A DNA stretch of 64,000 nucleotides from Planctomicrobium piriforme (GCF_900113665.1 NZ_FOQD01000012.1:175958-239957), one strand, 5' to 3'. Shown: positions 50,781-60,534, counted from the first letter of the stretch. Notes: a model not told the origin generated them from the sequence alone. Translations and numbers: made by a program.

Positions 50781-52619
50781 ATGTCGGCACGATGCCTCGG
50801 ACTGCTGTTCGTCCTGTGTGCAGCCTGCAGCGGTTGCCACGAGTTCGATCTGTTCCCGTTCTATGACAAGGAACAGGCGCAGGAAAAAGCCCGTCAGTCC
50901 AATGTCCGCTCGGCGCTCCGCGGCGAGGATGGGCATTCGCGGTTTGTGGGTGAGTACATCAAAATCGGAGACAACGGTTATATCAAGGTCCAGGGGGTCG
51001 GCCTGGTCGACCGTCTGGACGGCACCGGGGAAGATCCCCCGGCATCCCATCTGCGGACCATGCTGCTCGAAGATCTGCGTCGGCACGAGGTGAAAGATCC
51101 CCAGAAGTACATCAGTTCAGCGAATACTGCTCTCGTCGTCGTGACCGCATATATTCCCCCCATCTGCAAAAAGGGGGACACCATCGACGTCGAGATCACC
51201 CTGCCCGACGGCAGTGAATCGGTGAGCCTCGCAGGCGGATGGCTGATGCCCTGCTACCTCAAGGAAATGGCCCTGATGAAAGGGGAACTCCACGAGGGGA
51301 AAGAAATCGTCATGGCGTCCGGACCGGTCCTCATTGATGCCCTCGGCGAGCAGACTTCCGTGAGCGCGTCGGCACTTCGCCGCGGCCGCATTCCCGGGGG
51401 CGCGAAGTACGTCGGCGACGATCGCATTCTCACCGTCGCCATCAAAAACGAGTATCGAACTGTCCGTATGTCGAAACTGCTGGCAGAACGCATTGGCCGC
51501 CGGTTTCATGATTACGACGAACACGGCATTCGACGCCCGTTGGCCGAAGCCAAGACGAACGCCCGGCTCGAGATGTCGGTCCACGAACGTTATCGCGACA
51601 ACTATCCCCGTTATCTCCAATGTATCCGCTCGATGTGGCTGACGGAGTCGCCCGTCGAGAAGCACATGCGGATGCAGGAACTTGCCGAGCAGGTGAAGTT
51701 TGGTCCAGCCGCCGAAGAAGCAGCGCTGCGGCTCGAAGCCATCGGCCCGGAAGCGATTCCGACTTTGAAAACCGGGCTGACCTCGCCTGACCTCGAAGCC
51801 CGCTTCCATTCCGGCGTGGCTCTGGCCTACCTCGGCAATACCGACGGCGTCCCGGCGCTCGAAGAAGCCGCGGCCAAAGAGCCGGCCTTCCGCGTCTTTG
51901 CATTGGCAGCACTTTCGGCACTGCCAGACGGCAGCGCCGGCGAATCACTTCGCAATCTGATGAATCTGGAGAGTATCGAGACCCGTTACGGGGCCTTCCG
52001 CGCCTTCTCGACAATGTCCCCGAACGATCCATTCATCAAAGGGGTGCAAATGGACGGCCATTTCTCGCTGCATCCCGTCGAATCGACCGGACACCCGCTG
52101 GTTCACATTACCCGCTTCAAGAAAGCCGAAGTGGTCGTCTTCAAGGATGACCAGGAGTTCCTCACGCCGCTGGTGTTGCGGGCTGGCAATCGAGTGATCG
52201 TTCAGGGGACTGCCCACGATCATCGCGTCACCGTCAAACGCATCGCACCCGGCGAACAGGTTCAGGAGAAAGTCGTTTCGTCGCAGGTGGTGGACGTGAT
52301 CAGTGCCGCCAGCCAACTGGGGGCGACCTATCCCGATATCGTCGAGATGCTGGTCCAGGCGGAACGGCAGCACAATCTGCAGGGCCACCTGGCGATTGAC
52401 GAACTTCCCCAGCCAGGCCGCGTCTACGAACGTCCGCGCGGCGGTCAGTCGATTCCCGAATCGGTCAAAATCAAGTCAGTCTCCGAAGGAGTCACCGTCG
52501 GCAGCGAAGGAGTTTCACCCAACCTGTTCAACGAAAAACCGCCGCAAGACATTCAAAGCGATCCGGAGCCCAGCGTTCCGGCTGCTCCGAAGAAGCCGAA
52601 CCTGCGGGAAGACCCATGA
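50781..52619 (+). CDS. FlgI-like (flagellar P-ring domain) lipoprotein fused to HEAT repeats
   Basis: A 612-residue exported protein. After a signal with a lipobox-like end (LCAACSGC), residues about 45-270 match the FlgI P-ring family: VQGVGLVDRLDGTGEDPP (FlgI has VGYGLVVGLNGTGD), NTALVVVTAYIPPICKKGD and GGWLMPCYLKEM. Residues about 295-420 form HEAT-like repeats (LEAIGPEAIPTLKTGL, HSGVALAYLGNTDGVPAL), and the C-terminal part has a strand-rich segment and a Pro-rich tail. In flagella FlgI forms the periplasmic ring around the rod. No flagellar gene is nearby, and SMC follows 136 bases on. The role here is unknown. ATG at 50781 begins the signal peptide; the frame from 50751 is a possible extension. 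Confidence 0.72.
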   Translation: MSARCLGLLFVLCAACSGCHEFDLFPFYDKEQAQEKARQSNVRSALRGEDGHSRFVGEYIKIGDNGYIKVQGVGLVDRLDGTGEDPPASHLRTMLLEDLRRHEVKDPQKYISSANTALVVVTAYIPPICKKGDTIDVEITLPDGSESVSLAGGWLMPCYLKEMALMKGELHEGKEIVMASGPVLIDALGEQTSVSASALRRGRIPGGAKYVGDDRILTVAIKNEYRTVRMSKLLAERIGRRFHDYDEHGIRRPLAEAKTNARLEMSVHERYRDNYPRYLQCIRSMWLTESPVEKHMRMQELAEQVKFGPAAEEAALRLEAIGPEAIPTLKTGLTSPDLEARFHSGVALAYLGNTDGVPALEEAAAKEPAFRVFALAALSALPDGSAGESLRNLMNLESIETRYGAFRAFSTMSPNDPFIKGVQMDGHFSLHPVESTGHPLVHITRFKKAEVVVFKDDQEFLTPLVLRAGNRVIVQGTAHDHRVTVKRIAPGEQVQEKVVSSQVVDVISAASQLGATYPDIVEMLVQAERQHNLQGHLAIDELPQPGRVYERPRGGQSIPESVKIKSVSEGVTVGSEGVSPNLFNEKPPQDIQSDPEPSVPAAPKKPNLREDP

Positions 52620-52755
52620 TCATTTGCTCAACCCTAGCGACCTAACGCTTGTTCCATTCCCTCACGAGAGGAAAGGCATCCCCACTCCGTAGTCTGAACC
52701 TTTTGCCCTTCCCGCGTTGGTCTTCACTGGCCATCTGCCCGTTGCCTGTTCCGCC

Positions 52756-55700
52756 ATGTTAAAGTCCCTCGAACTGTTCGGCTTCAAGAGCTTCGCTGAT
52801 CGAACGGTGTTCGAGTTCGCGCCGGGGATTACGTGCGTTGTCGGTCCCAACGGCAGCGGGAAAAGCAACGTCGTTGACGCCATCAAGTGGATTCTCGGCG
52901 ATCAGAGCGCCAAGAGCCTGCGCGGACAGGAGATGTCCGATGTCATCTTCAACGGCTCTTCCGGACGCAAAGGGAGCGGCTTCGCCGAAGCGACCCTCAG
53001 CTTTGACAACACCACCGGCCTGCTGCCGATCGACGCCGCGGAGGTGCAGATTGGTCGTCGACTCTATCAGAGCGGCGATTCCGAATACCTGCTCAACGGC
53101 TCTGCGGTTCGTCTCAAAGACATTCGCGACGTCTTCATGGGGACCGGCGCCGGCACCGCGGCCTATAGCATCATCGAACAGGGCCGGGTCGACCAGATTC
53201 TACAGCCCAACCCCGCCGCCCGACGGCTGGTGTTCGAAGAAGCAGCCGGCATCAGCAAGTTCAAGTCTCGTCGCGTCGACGCCGAACGACGGCTCGAACG
53301 GGTCGCGCAGAACCTGTTGCGACTGACCGATATCGTCGATCAGGCTGAGTCACAGCTCAACGCCACTCGATCACAGGCGACCAAAGCCGCCAAGTATCAG
53401 GAACTCAGCACGGAACTTCGGTCGGCGTGGACCGGCCTGGCCGCCGACGACTGCCGCGTCTTGACGGTAGAACTCGATAAGGAAGTTGCGGAACTCGGCG
53501 ACCTCGACACTCGCATCGCCGCCCTGCAGGGCGACTTCGACCGGATCGACACTGAAAAACGCGGAACCGAACGACGCCTCGCGGAACTCGACCAGCAATT
53601 GCAGACGCGTGAGCGGAGTTTGTCTTCACTGCGGGAATCGATTGCGCGGCATGAAGCGACGATTCGGCATCAGTCGGTGCGACGCGAAGAGATGGCCGCC
53701 GATCAACATCGCATCGGGCAACAGCGAATCGGACTCGGTCGCCAGGCAGACCTCGCGCGACAGGAACTCGCCGCCACCAACGGGCAGCTCAGCACCTTCG
53801 AAGAGCAATTGCAGGAGTCGCAAAAGCAGGTCGCGGTGCGCGAGCAGCAGTTGCACGAACTGGAAGAGATCGTCCGCCAGCGCAAATCCGAAATCGAAGC
53901 CCAGCGCCGCGAACTGCTCATCCAGCAGAAGCAACGCAATCAGATGGCCGAACGGCTTTCGATCCTGCAGTCACAGGCGGAGTCGATCGCCCAGAATCAG
54001 CAACAGGCCCAGGAACGACGAGATCGTCTGCAGAGCGAACTCGACGCCGCGCTGCTCGAACGGACTGCCCGAGAAGAGCATCTCCGCGAAGCTGAAACTG
54101 CATTGCAGACTCGGCAGGAACTCCTCACCGACGCCGAACAGGCGCACTGGAAAACCGTCCGGCAGCGGGAAGAGACCGAACAGCTTTTGCAGACGCAGCG
54201 GGAACGCCGCAGCGCCGCCGAAGCCCGACTGGCAGTGCTCGAAGAACTGGAACAGCGTCAGGAAGGGATCGCGATCGGCGTCCGTGAGATCCTCAAACGG
54301 GCCGAGACCGCCCACTTTCCCCCCTGGGATCGCATTATCGGCACGGTGCGCGACTTGCTCGACGTGCCAATGGACCTCGCGCCGATCATCGATGCCGCCC
54401 TGGGCGATCGTTCCCAATTGATTGCCGTCACCGATCTAGCGCCGCTGCTCGACTATCTCAACCGGGGCGCGGCCCCGATTGAAGGTCGGGTCGGATTTGT
54501 TTCGATCGCGCCGCTCATCGCGTCAGTGGCCGACGATGATCTGCCGCTGCGCAGCTTTGATCTGGCGATTCCGGATGTCGACTATACCGGCCAGCCCGGG
54601 GTGTTCGGTCGTGCCGACCTTTTGGTACAGGCTCGCGATCGAGCACAGGGACTCGCCACGCGCGTGCTGGGCGACACCTGGATCGTTGAGAACCTTACGG
54701 TCGCCCGCAGGCTGTTGCTGCAAGCTCCCCCCACGCTGCGAATCGTCACTCTCCAGGGGGAGGTGCTGACGGCCAATCAGCACCTGTTCGTGGGGATGAT
54801 GCCGCACGAGACATCCATCGTCTCCCGCAAAAGCGAACTCCGACAGCTCAAGAACGAAATTCAGCAACTCCACCGTTCAATCGAAGCTGCCACGCAGCGG
54901 CAGGCGATTCTTGCGGAAGCACTCGGTTCGCGGACGGAAGTTCGTCAGAAACTGAGCGAAGAACTCAAACGCCTTTCCAACGCCGTCACCGGCAGCAGCA
55001 CGCAACTGGCCGGCCAGGTTCGCGAAGTGCAACGGCTCGAACGCGAATGCAGCGCCCAATCCGAGACGCTGGCTGCAATGCAGCGCCGTGAAGAGGAAAA
55101 TCGGCGGGAACGAGATCACCTGCAATCGCAGTTGACGACCGCCGACGGCACGATCACCGAACTGAAAACTGCACTCACCGCTGACGAAGAGAGCATTGCC
55201 GAGGTGCAGTCACTGCTGCAGGAAACCCAGCAGGCGATCCGCATCGAGCAGCTCGACTTCGCCATGCAGGAAGAACGCCTGCGCGGGCTGCGTCAGACTC
55301 AGACACGACTTGAGCGGGATCAGAAGCAGCGCTTACAGCAACTCGACGAAGCGGTCGCTCGGGCCGTGGAGATCGCCGACGCCCGACAACGAGGCGATCT
55401 GGAATGCCTGCGAGCGCAGAATCAGGTGGCCGAGCGGATGCTGGAACGCGAGCAGATTCAGCGTGAAGCTCGTGGGCTCTATGAAGAACGCGCGGGCCTA
55501 CGGCAGTCGCGTGCGGTGATCGTGAAAGAAGAGGAAGCGGTTCACAGCCAGCGCCGTCAACTTGTCGACCGCAAACACGCACTCGAATTCGAAGTCCAGA
55601 AACAGAAGCTGCAACTGACGACGCTGGCCGAGCGCATCCAGGAAGAGTTTCAGGTGTCGCTCGAACAACTCGTCGAGTCGGGCGTGTCGGCGTATCAGGC

Positions 55701-56514
55701 ACATCTGGCAGAACGGTATGGCGTGAAAGCTGATTCCGCCAACGAGGACGAATCGGTCAGCGAAGATGCCGAATTAAATGCGGACGAAGAAGTCGTCCCG
55801 GACGATGCACCCGTGCCGACCTTCGCGGAAGTCCGGGCCGAACTCGATGCACATGTCGAACGTCTGCGACGCAAGCTGAAGATGCTCGGCAGCGTCAATA
55901 CCGATGCGCTCACCAACCTGCAGGAACTCGAACGCCGTCACGCTACCGTCGCCGGGCAACTGAAGGACTTGCAGGAAGCCAAAGCCGCGCTTGAAGACAT
56001 CATCCGGAAGATCAACCACGAAAGTCAGCGGATCTTCCTGGATACGTTCGAGACCATTCGCGGCCATTTCAAAGAACTGTTCCGCAAGCTGTTCGGCGGC
56101 GGCGATGCCGACATCATTCTCGAAAACCCCGATGACGTGCTGGAGTGCGGCATCGATATCGTTGCCCGACCGCCCGGCAAAGAACTCCGTTCGATCTCGC
56201 TGCTGAGCGGGGGCGAAAAGACGATGACTGCCGTCGGAATGCTGTTCGCCATGTTCAAGAGCAAGCCGAGCCCGTACTGCATTCTGGACGAAGTGGACGC
56301 CGCTCTCGACGAAGCCAATGTCGACCGCTATGTCGCTGTGGTGAAAGAGTTTGTGAAGATGACGCAGTTCGTGATCATCACTCACCGCAAACCGACGATG
56401 ACCGCCGCCAACGTCCTCTACGGCGTCACGATGGAACAGGCCGGCGTCTCAAAACGCATCGCCGTCCGCTTCGAAGATGTCCGCGAAAACGGCGAAATCC
56501 GCACGGCTGCCTAA
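52756..56514 (+). CDS. smc: Chromosome segregation ATPase SMC
   Basis: A 1252-residue SMC protein, condensin core subunit for chromosome compaction and segregation. Walker A is GPNGSGKSN in the N-terminal head, the ABC signature is LLSGGEKTM and Walker B YCILDEVDAALDE in the C-terminal head. Long coiled coils (about 170-500 and 670-1020) flank a hinge around 520-640. Length matches bacterial SMC (about 1150-1250). ATG at 52756 gives the conserved start LKSLELFGFKSF; the frame from 52717 is longer by 13 residues and unneeded. scpA and scpB are not in the window. Confidence 0.96.
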   Translation: MLKSLELFGFKSFADRTVFEFAPGITCVVGPNGSGKSNVVDAIKWILGDQSAKSLRGQEMSDVIFNGSSGRKGSGFAEATLSFDNTTGLLPIDAAEVQIGRRLYQSGDSEYLLNGSAVRLKDIRDVFMGTGAGTAAYSIIEQGRVDQILQPNPAARRLVFEEAAGISKFKSRRVDAERRLERVAQNLLRLTDIVDQAESQLNATRSQATKAAKYQELSTELRSAWTGLAADDCRVLTVELDKEVAELGDLDTRIAALQGDFDRIDTEKRGTERRLAELDQQLQTRERSLSSLRESIARHEATIRHQSVRREEMAADQHRIGQQRIGLGRQADLARQELAATNGQLSTFEEQLQESQKQVAVREQQLHELEEIVRQRKSEIEAQRRELLIQQKQRNQMAERLSILQSQAESIAQNQQQAQERRDRLQSELDAALLERTAREEHLREAETALQTRQELLTDAEQAHWKTVRQREETEQLLQTQRERRSAAEARLAVLEELEQRQEGIAIGVREILKRAETAHFPPWDRIIGTVRDLLDVPMDLAPIIDAALGDRSQLIAVTDLAPLLDYLNRGAAPIEGRVGFVSIAPLIASVADDDLPLRSFDLAIPDVDYTGQPGVFGRADLLVQARDRAQGLATRVLGDTWIVENLTVARRLLLQAPPTLRIVTLQGEVLTANQHLFVGMMPHETSIVSRKSELRQLKNEIQQLHRSIEAATQRQAILAEALGSRTEVRQKLSEELKRLSNAVTGSSTQLAGQVREVQRLERECSAQSETLAAMQRREEENRRERDHLQSQLTTADGTITELKTALTADEESIAEVQSLLQETQQAIRIEQLDFAMQEERLRGLRQTQTRLERDQKQRLQQLDEAVARAVEIADARQRGDLECLRAQNQVAERMLEREQIQREARGLYEERAGLRQSRAVIVKEEEAVHSQRRQLVDRKHALEFEVQKQKLQLTTLAERIQEEFQVSLEQLVESGVSAYQAHLAERYGVKADSANEDESVSEDAELNADEEVVPDDAPVPTFAEVRAELDAHVERLRRKLKMLGSVNTDALTNLQELERRHATVAGQLKDLQEAKAALEDIIRKINHESQRIFLDTFETIRGHFKELFRKLFGGGDADIILENPDDVLECGIDIVARPPGKELRSISLLSGGEKTMTAVGMLFAMFKSKPSPYCILDEVDAALDEANVDRYVAVVKEFVKMTQFVIITHRKPTMTAANVLYGVTMEQAGVSKRIAVRFEDVRENGEIRTAA

Positions 56515-56559
56515 GCGTTGAGGGTTGAGAGTAGGCGGCGCACTGCCGTTCTGGCTGAA

Positions 56560-56600
56560 TGCTGATCGCCGAAAGCTGACCGCTGATTCCTGCATTTGCA
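56560..56600. repeat. GCTGATCGCCGAAAGCTGAC phrase repeat
   Basis: ATGCTGATCGCCGAAAGCTG and following resembles the phrase at 6074-6093. It lies between smc and asd, 46 bases after the smc stop. Confidence 0.5.
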
Positions 56601-56675
56601 GGCGAACCATCGGGGCCGATAGAATCTCAGTCTTTGCTGCAGACCCTATTCGTCGTTTCAAATTGAGGTGTCCCC

Positions 56676-57680
56676 GTGTTTCAGAATGTCGCCGTGATCG
56701 GCGCGACCGGCGCCGTCGGTCGGATTATGCGTCAGTTGCTGGAAGAGCGAAATTTTCCAGCCAAGAAGTTTCGCTTCATCGCCTCGCCGCGCAGTGCAGG
56801 CACCAAGCTGACGTTCAAAAATCAGGAATACACGGTCGAAGCCCTCACCAGGGAATGCTTCGCCGGCTCGGACCTCGTGATCGCCTCGACTCCGGACGAC
56901 GTCGCCGCCGACTACCTGCCGGCCGCCGTCGAATCGGGCGCGAAAGTCATCGATGAATCCGGCTACTGGCGGATGAAAGAGGGCGTTGCCCTCGTCATTC
57001 CGGAAGTGAACCCGCAAGACGCCCTCAACGCCAAGGGGATCATCGCCAGCCCCAACTGCTCGACCACGCAGATGGTCATGGCGCTCAAGCCGCTGCATGA
57101 CGCCGCCAAAGTGAAACGGGTGATCGTCAGCACCTATCAGGCGACCAGCGGCGCTGGCGTGCAGGGAACCGCCGACCTCATCGACGGCACCAAGGCCTAC
57201 CTGTCCGGCAAGGACTACAAGTACACCACGTTCAAACATCCCATCGCCTTCAACTGTATTCCGCAGATCGGCAGCGAAAAGGAAGACGGCTACACCAGTG
57301 AAGAACTGAAGATGGTGTACGAAACCCGCAAGATGCTCGGCGACGAATCGATTCAGGTGAACGCCACCTGCGTCCGTATCCCGGTCGCCAACTGCCATAG
57401 CGAAACGATCACCGTGGAAACCGAACGCCCGATTTCCCCGTCGGAAGCCCGTGAACTGTTCGAAAGTTTCCCCGGCTTGAAGGTGGTCGACGACCTGAAG
57501 AACGGCAAGTACCCGATCCCGAGCGAATGCGACGGCTCGGACCTGGTGTTCATTGGCCGGATTCGTAAAGACATCTCGCACCCGAACGGCCTGTCGTTCT
57601 GGTGCGTGAGCGATAACCTCCGCAAAGGGGCGGCCACCAACGCCGTCCAGATCGCCGAATTGCTGGCGAAGAATCTGTAG
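56676..57680 (+). CDS. asd: Aspartate-semialdehyde dehydrogenase
   Basis: A 334-residue NADPH-dependent enzyme that reduces aspartyl phosphate to aspartate semialdehyde in lysine (and hence diaminopimelate), threonine and methionine synthesis. The N-terminal Rossmann motif is VIGATGAVG, the catalytic Cys lies in SPNCSTTQ, and substrate-binding residues lie in the FNCIPQIG and VRIPVANCHSE regions. GTG at 56676 has GAGGTG upstream and gives the standard N-terminus. Length is typical. It is separated from smc by a repeat-bearing gap and may have its own promoter. Confidence 0.96.
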   Translation: MFQNVAVIGATGAVGRIMRQLLEERNFPAKKFRFIASPRSAGTKLTFKNQEYTVEALTRECFAGSDLVIASTPDDVAADYLPAAVESGAKVIDESGYWRMKEGVALVIPEVNPQDALNAKGIIASPNCSTTQMVMALKPLHDAAKVKRVIVSTYQATSGAGVQGTADLIDGTKAYLSGKDYKYTTFKHPIAFNCIPQIGSEKEDGYTSEELKMVYETRKMLGDESIQVNATCVRIPVANCHSETITVETERPISPSEARELFESFPGLKVVDDLKNGKYPIPSECDGSDLVFIGRIRKDISHPNGLSFWCVSDNLRKGAATNAVQIAELLAKNL

Positions 57681-57689
57681 TAGTGCAGT

Positions 57690-57745
57690 GAAACGCAGAG
57701 GACGCCAAGATCGCAGAGAGGAAATGAGGAATTTCCTCTCTGCTG
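57690..57745. repeat. Perfect 13-bp hairpin within an AAACGCAGAGGACGCC phrase repeat
   Basis: GCAGAGAGGAAAT (57713-57725) and ATTTCCTCTCTGC (57731-57743) are exact reverse complements around a 5-base loop. The outer flanks AAACGCAGAGGACGCC and GGTCTGCG extend the phrase. It follows the asd stop by about 10 bases and lies between convergent genes, so it may end both. Confidence 0.75.
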
Positions 57746-57815
57746 GTCTGCGTCGACAGTGGTAGAGTGATGAAGGGTGAACGTGCGATCACGCTCGTGT
57801 GATGGTTCGGTCAGG

Positions 57816-57846
57816 GCCGGGTGCCACGGCTGTGCCAGCCGTGCGA
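57816..57846. repeat. R1 fragment
   Basis: GGGTGCCACGGCTGTGCCAG plus CCGTGCGAATTC: the first palindrome of R1 without the rest. It lies in the convergent interval between asd and the tannase-family gene. Confidence 0.65.
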
Positions 57847-57997
57847 ATTCAAAAAGGTCGTTGGTTGACCGGAAGTTTTTAGGGTTCAGATGGGACGACA
57901 CCCGACGTTCGCACTGCTCACAGAGCAGCGGTCAACGCTTCTCAACCCTGTTACCCAGCCATGCGATTCGCTTTGACCCCGGCATCCGGCGACGCAC

Positions 57998-59539
57998 TCA
58001 TTCCTTGGCTGGAGGCCTGAACCGTTCGGCGACGCGGTCGACGCCGCCGCGGGGGCCTTTGACCTGCTTGAAGCTGGAAGTCGCGGCATCCCAGCCGGTC
58101 TTCGCGGGATAAGGATAGAGCGGCATTTCCAGCTCTGTCTTTCCATCGACGACGCGCCGAGCCTGCAAAACGCCAGGGACTGTCCCTTTCTCACGCCAGT
58201 TTCTCACTGCTTCCAGCAGGTTCGGCAACTGGTTGATCCCAGGTCCGGGGCCATGGCTCATGCCAGGGACGAGATAGAAGGACATAAACGACTCCACCTT
58301 GTCCTGGCTGCCGAAATGCTCGACCACCCGGTCGTAGTAATCCAGCGACGCATGGTACGGGACGACGGAATCCGCGGTCCCCAGCGTCATGATCAGCTTC
58401 CCGCCCCGTTTTTCGAACGCGCTCAGGTCGGCGTTCTCCGCGTTGAGATACGGGGCAAGGGCAGCAGTGTATGTATCGATGTCCGCGCCGAAATCGATTT
58501 CATCCAGCTTCTTGTCCGTCCCGAAAACCCATCTGAACAGGTACAGGTGTCCGTGCGCGGCATCGAGGGAACTGCCGAACGGAATCCCGTTGAAGATCCG
58601 CTCGCCAGTGACGGCATGCTTGGGCCCGTCGAAAAGTTTGCGGAGCGCCTCGGCGTGCTCTTTGGTGAGCGTCGGATCTTTTTGCAGCGCCAGCGCGACA
58701 ACCGCCTCGATGTCTTTGGCATCGCAGCGGGGGTCGGAAACAAACTTGCCTGCTACCGCCGGGATTTCCCGCGCGGCCATGTATTCGTTCCCCGCGGCAA
58801 TGACGTTGCTGTACTGGGATTTGGTGAAAGGGCACTTCCGCAGAATCTGGTCGTTCCAGAGAAAATACGCATGCAATGGCGTGCGGCAATGCGCCGGGAC
58901 GGCGGCGACGATGCCATCGTAATCGTCGGGATAACGCTGCGCTTCCTGCAACCCCTGCTGGCCTCCGGTGGAGCCGCCATTGAAATACGAGTACTCCGGT
59001 CCTTTCCCGTAAAAATCCGCGACAACCCGCTTCGCGGCGACCGTCATGAGATGTGTGGCGCGAAAGCCAAAGTCTTTCCAGACCTCCCGGTTGCCAACAC
59101 CGGAATCGGAATTCGGTGCGGTCCCCATGTCGGTGGTCGCTGCGGCATAACCGCCTGCAACCGGCCCTGCCAGGTTGACGGGATTGATGTTCCCTGCCGC
59201 ACCCCCATTGCCGACCCCGAGAAATCGCGAGTTCCATTTCTCCGGGTCCGGCAACCAGATTTCGACATTGATGTTCGAACCTTGCGCCGGATGCAGCACC
59301 AGCTTCACGATGGTCCGCGGCGGCAGGTTCTTCACAACTCGCCCGTCCGCAGACGTGAGAGTTGGAGAGTCGTCATGCTTCACCAGCGTGACAGCTCCCC
59401 CCTCAACTTTCATCGCTCTGAGCGTCGCCAGTCGCTCTTCCACAGCCGGCGAAACGGTCTTAACCTGCGAATCCTGCCCATAAGCCGCAGCGCAGACGAA
59501 CAGCCACGTCAGGCACAGTGGAATGATTTTTCTCTTCAT
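57998..59539 (-). CDS. Secreted tannase/feruloyl esterase-family hydrolase
   Basis: A 513-residue exported esterase. The signal peptide (about 1-21) is followed by the tannase/feruloyl-esterase alpha/beta-hydrolase fold: FLGVGNGGAAGNIN, the nucleophile elbow GGSTGGQQG, IVAAVPAHC, and a C-terminal GTADSVVPYHASL (Asp) and GMSHGPGPG (His). It hydrolyses aryl esters such as feruloyl- or galloyl-linked polysaccharide or phenolic esters outside the cytoplasm. ATG at 59539 starts the signal peptide; the frame to 59575 adds an unlikely TTG start. The next gene upstream is unrelated. Confidence 0.85.
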   Translation of the reverse strand: MKRKIIPLCLTWLFVCAAAYGQDSQVKTVSPAVEERLATLRAMKVEGGAVTLVKHDDSPTLTSADGRVVKNLPPRTIVKLVLHPAQGSNINVEIWLPDPEKWNSRFLGVGNGGAAGNINPVNLAGPVAGGYAAATTDMGTAPNSDSGVGNREVWKDFGFRATHLMTVAAKRVVADFYGKGPEYSYFNGGSTGGQQGLQEAQRYPDDYDGIVAAVPAHCRTPLHAYFLWNDQILRKCPFTKSQYSNVIAAGNEYMAAREIPAVAGKFVSDPRCDAKDIEAVVALALQKDPTLTKEHAEALRKLFDGPKHAVTGERIFNGIPFGSSLDAAHGHLYLFRWVFGTDKKLDEIDFGADIDTYTAALAPYLNAENADLSAFEKRGGKLIMTLGTADSVVPYHASLDYYDRVVEHFGSQDKVESFMSFYLVPGMSHGPGPGINQLPNLLEAVRNWREKGTVPGVLQARRVVDGKTELEMPLYPYPAKTGWDAATSSFKQVKGPRGGVDRVAERFRPPAKE

Positions 59540-59593
59540 TTTATCGGAACTCAGCGCGGTGACAGACATCTTCAATGTGCACGGCGATTCACT

Positions 59594-59839
59594 TTAAAAC
59601 TTGAAGGCCGTCTTTGTCACGTTCGCAAAATTGACTTGCGAGCCCCGGTCCCGGGGTAGTGTGGCGGAATATGGACTCCCAATCTGCATGAAAGGCTGAA
59701 TTTTAACGCCGCCAGGACGATCAACTTTCACGAGATTCACTCGAGCGGGTGTTAAGTGAAGAAGCTGCTCATGAGATTTCTTAAAAAACCAGCCGGTCTG
59801 GGTGACCGTCAATTGCTGCTTGTCAATTCTTTCGGCCAT
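59594..59839 (-). CDS. Small unknown protein overlapping the end of the DUF502 gene (81 aa)
   Basis: An 81-residue reading frame starting MAERIDKQQLTVTQTGWFFKKSHEQL and ending in VTKTAFKF. It has balanced composition, a GGVKIQPFMQIG strand-like part and a purine-rich GGGGGAG three bases before the ATG. It overlaps the last 31 bases of the DUF502 gene in another frame, as in translationally coupled pairs. The longer frame to 60202 is the DUF502 shadow, which probably hides this start. No family recognised; expression is unproven, but composition favours a real protein. Confidence 0.5.
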   Translation of the reverse strand: MAERIDKQQLTVTQTGWFFKKSHEQLLHLTPARVNLVKVDRPGGVKIQPFMQIGSPYSATLPRDRGSQVNFANVTKTAFKF

Positions 59840-60408
59840 GTCTCCCCCAACCCGGCTCCCAGTCGGCCGAGAATGTCGAGTGCTGTGGGGATGGACATGT
59901 TCAGTAACTGCACGCGTTCTGGCGCGACGATGTGCAGGGTTCCGACCAGGGCTCGGGGGACGCCGGGGACGAACACGACGCGGCGGTCGTCGGGGAGGGT
60001 ATCCATGAGGAAGCCTAGTTGAGATGAGGCTTCGAACTGGACCAGGACAGTTTTGACGGTGTGTTTCCCTTCGATGCCCACGAAGTTCGCGCCGACGCTT
60101 TTCATCAGGGCATAACCTGGCACCGACTGGGCCAGCCGCTCGGCGGATCGGCCTAGGCCGCGAACCAAGGCCGTTTCCGCGAGCAAGCCTGCGAGAAAGC
60201 AACAGACGACGATGCCTGCAATCGTGCTCAATAACGTCAGCGACACGCCGCCGACGGTCATGTCAGGCATCCAGTGCAGCACCGGCCTCGTCGCCTGGTA
60301 AACAGTCTGGATCGACCAGACGGCAAGTGCCCCCACCACGCACAACGGCAACAGCACAACGAGGCCGCCCAGAATCGTTGATTTGAGAAACTGGTAAATC
60401 CCCTGCAT
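59809..60408 (-). CDS. DUF502 family membrane protein
   Basis: A 199-residue membrane protein with two N-terminal transmembrane helices (about 9-32 and 55-80) followed by a soluble alpha/beta domain. FLKSTILGGLVVLLPLCVV, GRSAERLAQSVPGYALMKSVG and PDDRRVVFVPGVPRALVGTLHIVAPERVQLLNMS are typical of DUF502. The family is found in bacteria and plants, where homologues affect hormone-receptor signalling; the bacterial role is unclear. GGGAG lies six bases before the ATG. Its last codons overlap the small ORF at 59594. Confidence 0.88.
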   Translation of the reverse strand: MQGIYQFLKSTILGGLVVLLPLCVVGALAVWSIQTVYQATRPVLHWMPDMTVGGVSLTLLSTIAGIVVCCFLAGLLAETALVRGLGRSAERLAQSVPGYALMKSVGANFVGIEGKHTVKTVLVQFEASSQLGFLMDTLPDDRRVVFVPGVPRALVGTLHIVAPERVQLLNMSIPTALDILGRLGAGLGETWPKELTSSN

Positions 60409-60534
60409 GATTTTCTCCCGCTTATCCGGATGAGTCCACCAGTCGAGGTGGTCTGCTCAATCGAATTCATCATCTCCATGTCTTGCCTGCACCGCTTCCA
60501 GCAACATGATTGCGAGATTGTCGCGACGATCACG

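Noticed and set aside
50594..50866. Plus-strand frame with a signal-peptide-like start before the FlgI-like gene
   Set aside because: It runs into the FlgI-like gene in another frame and loses protein-like composition after about 35 residues.
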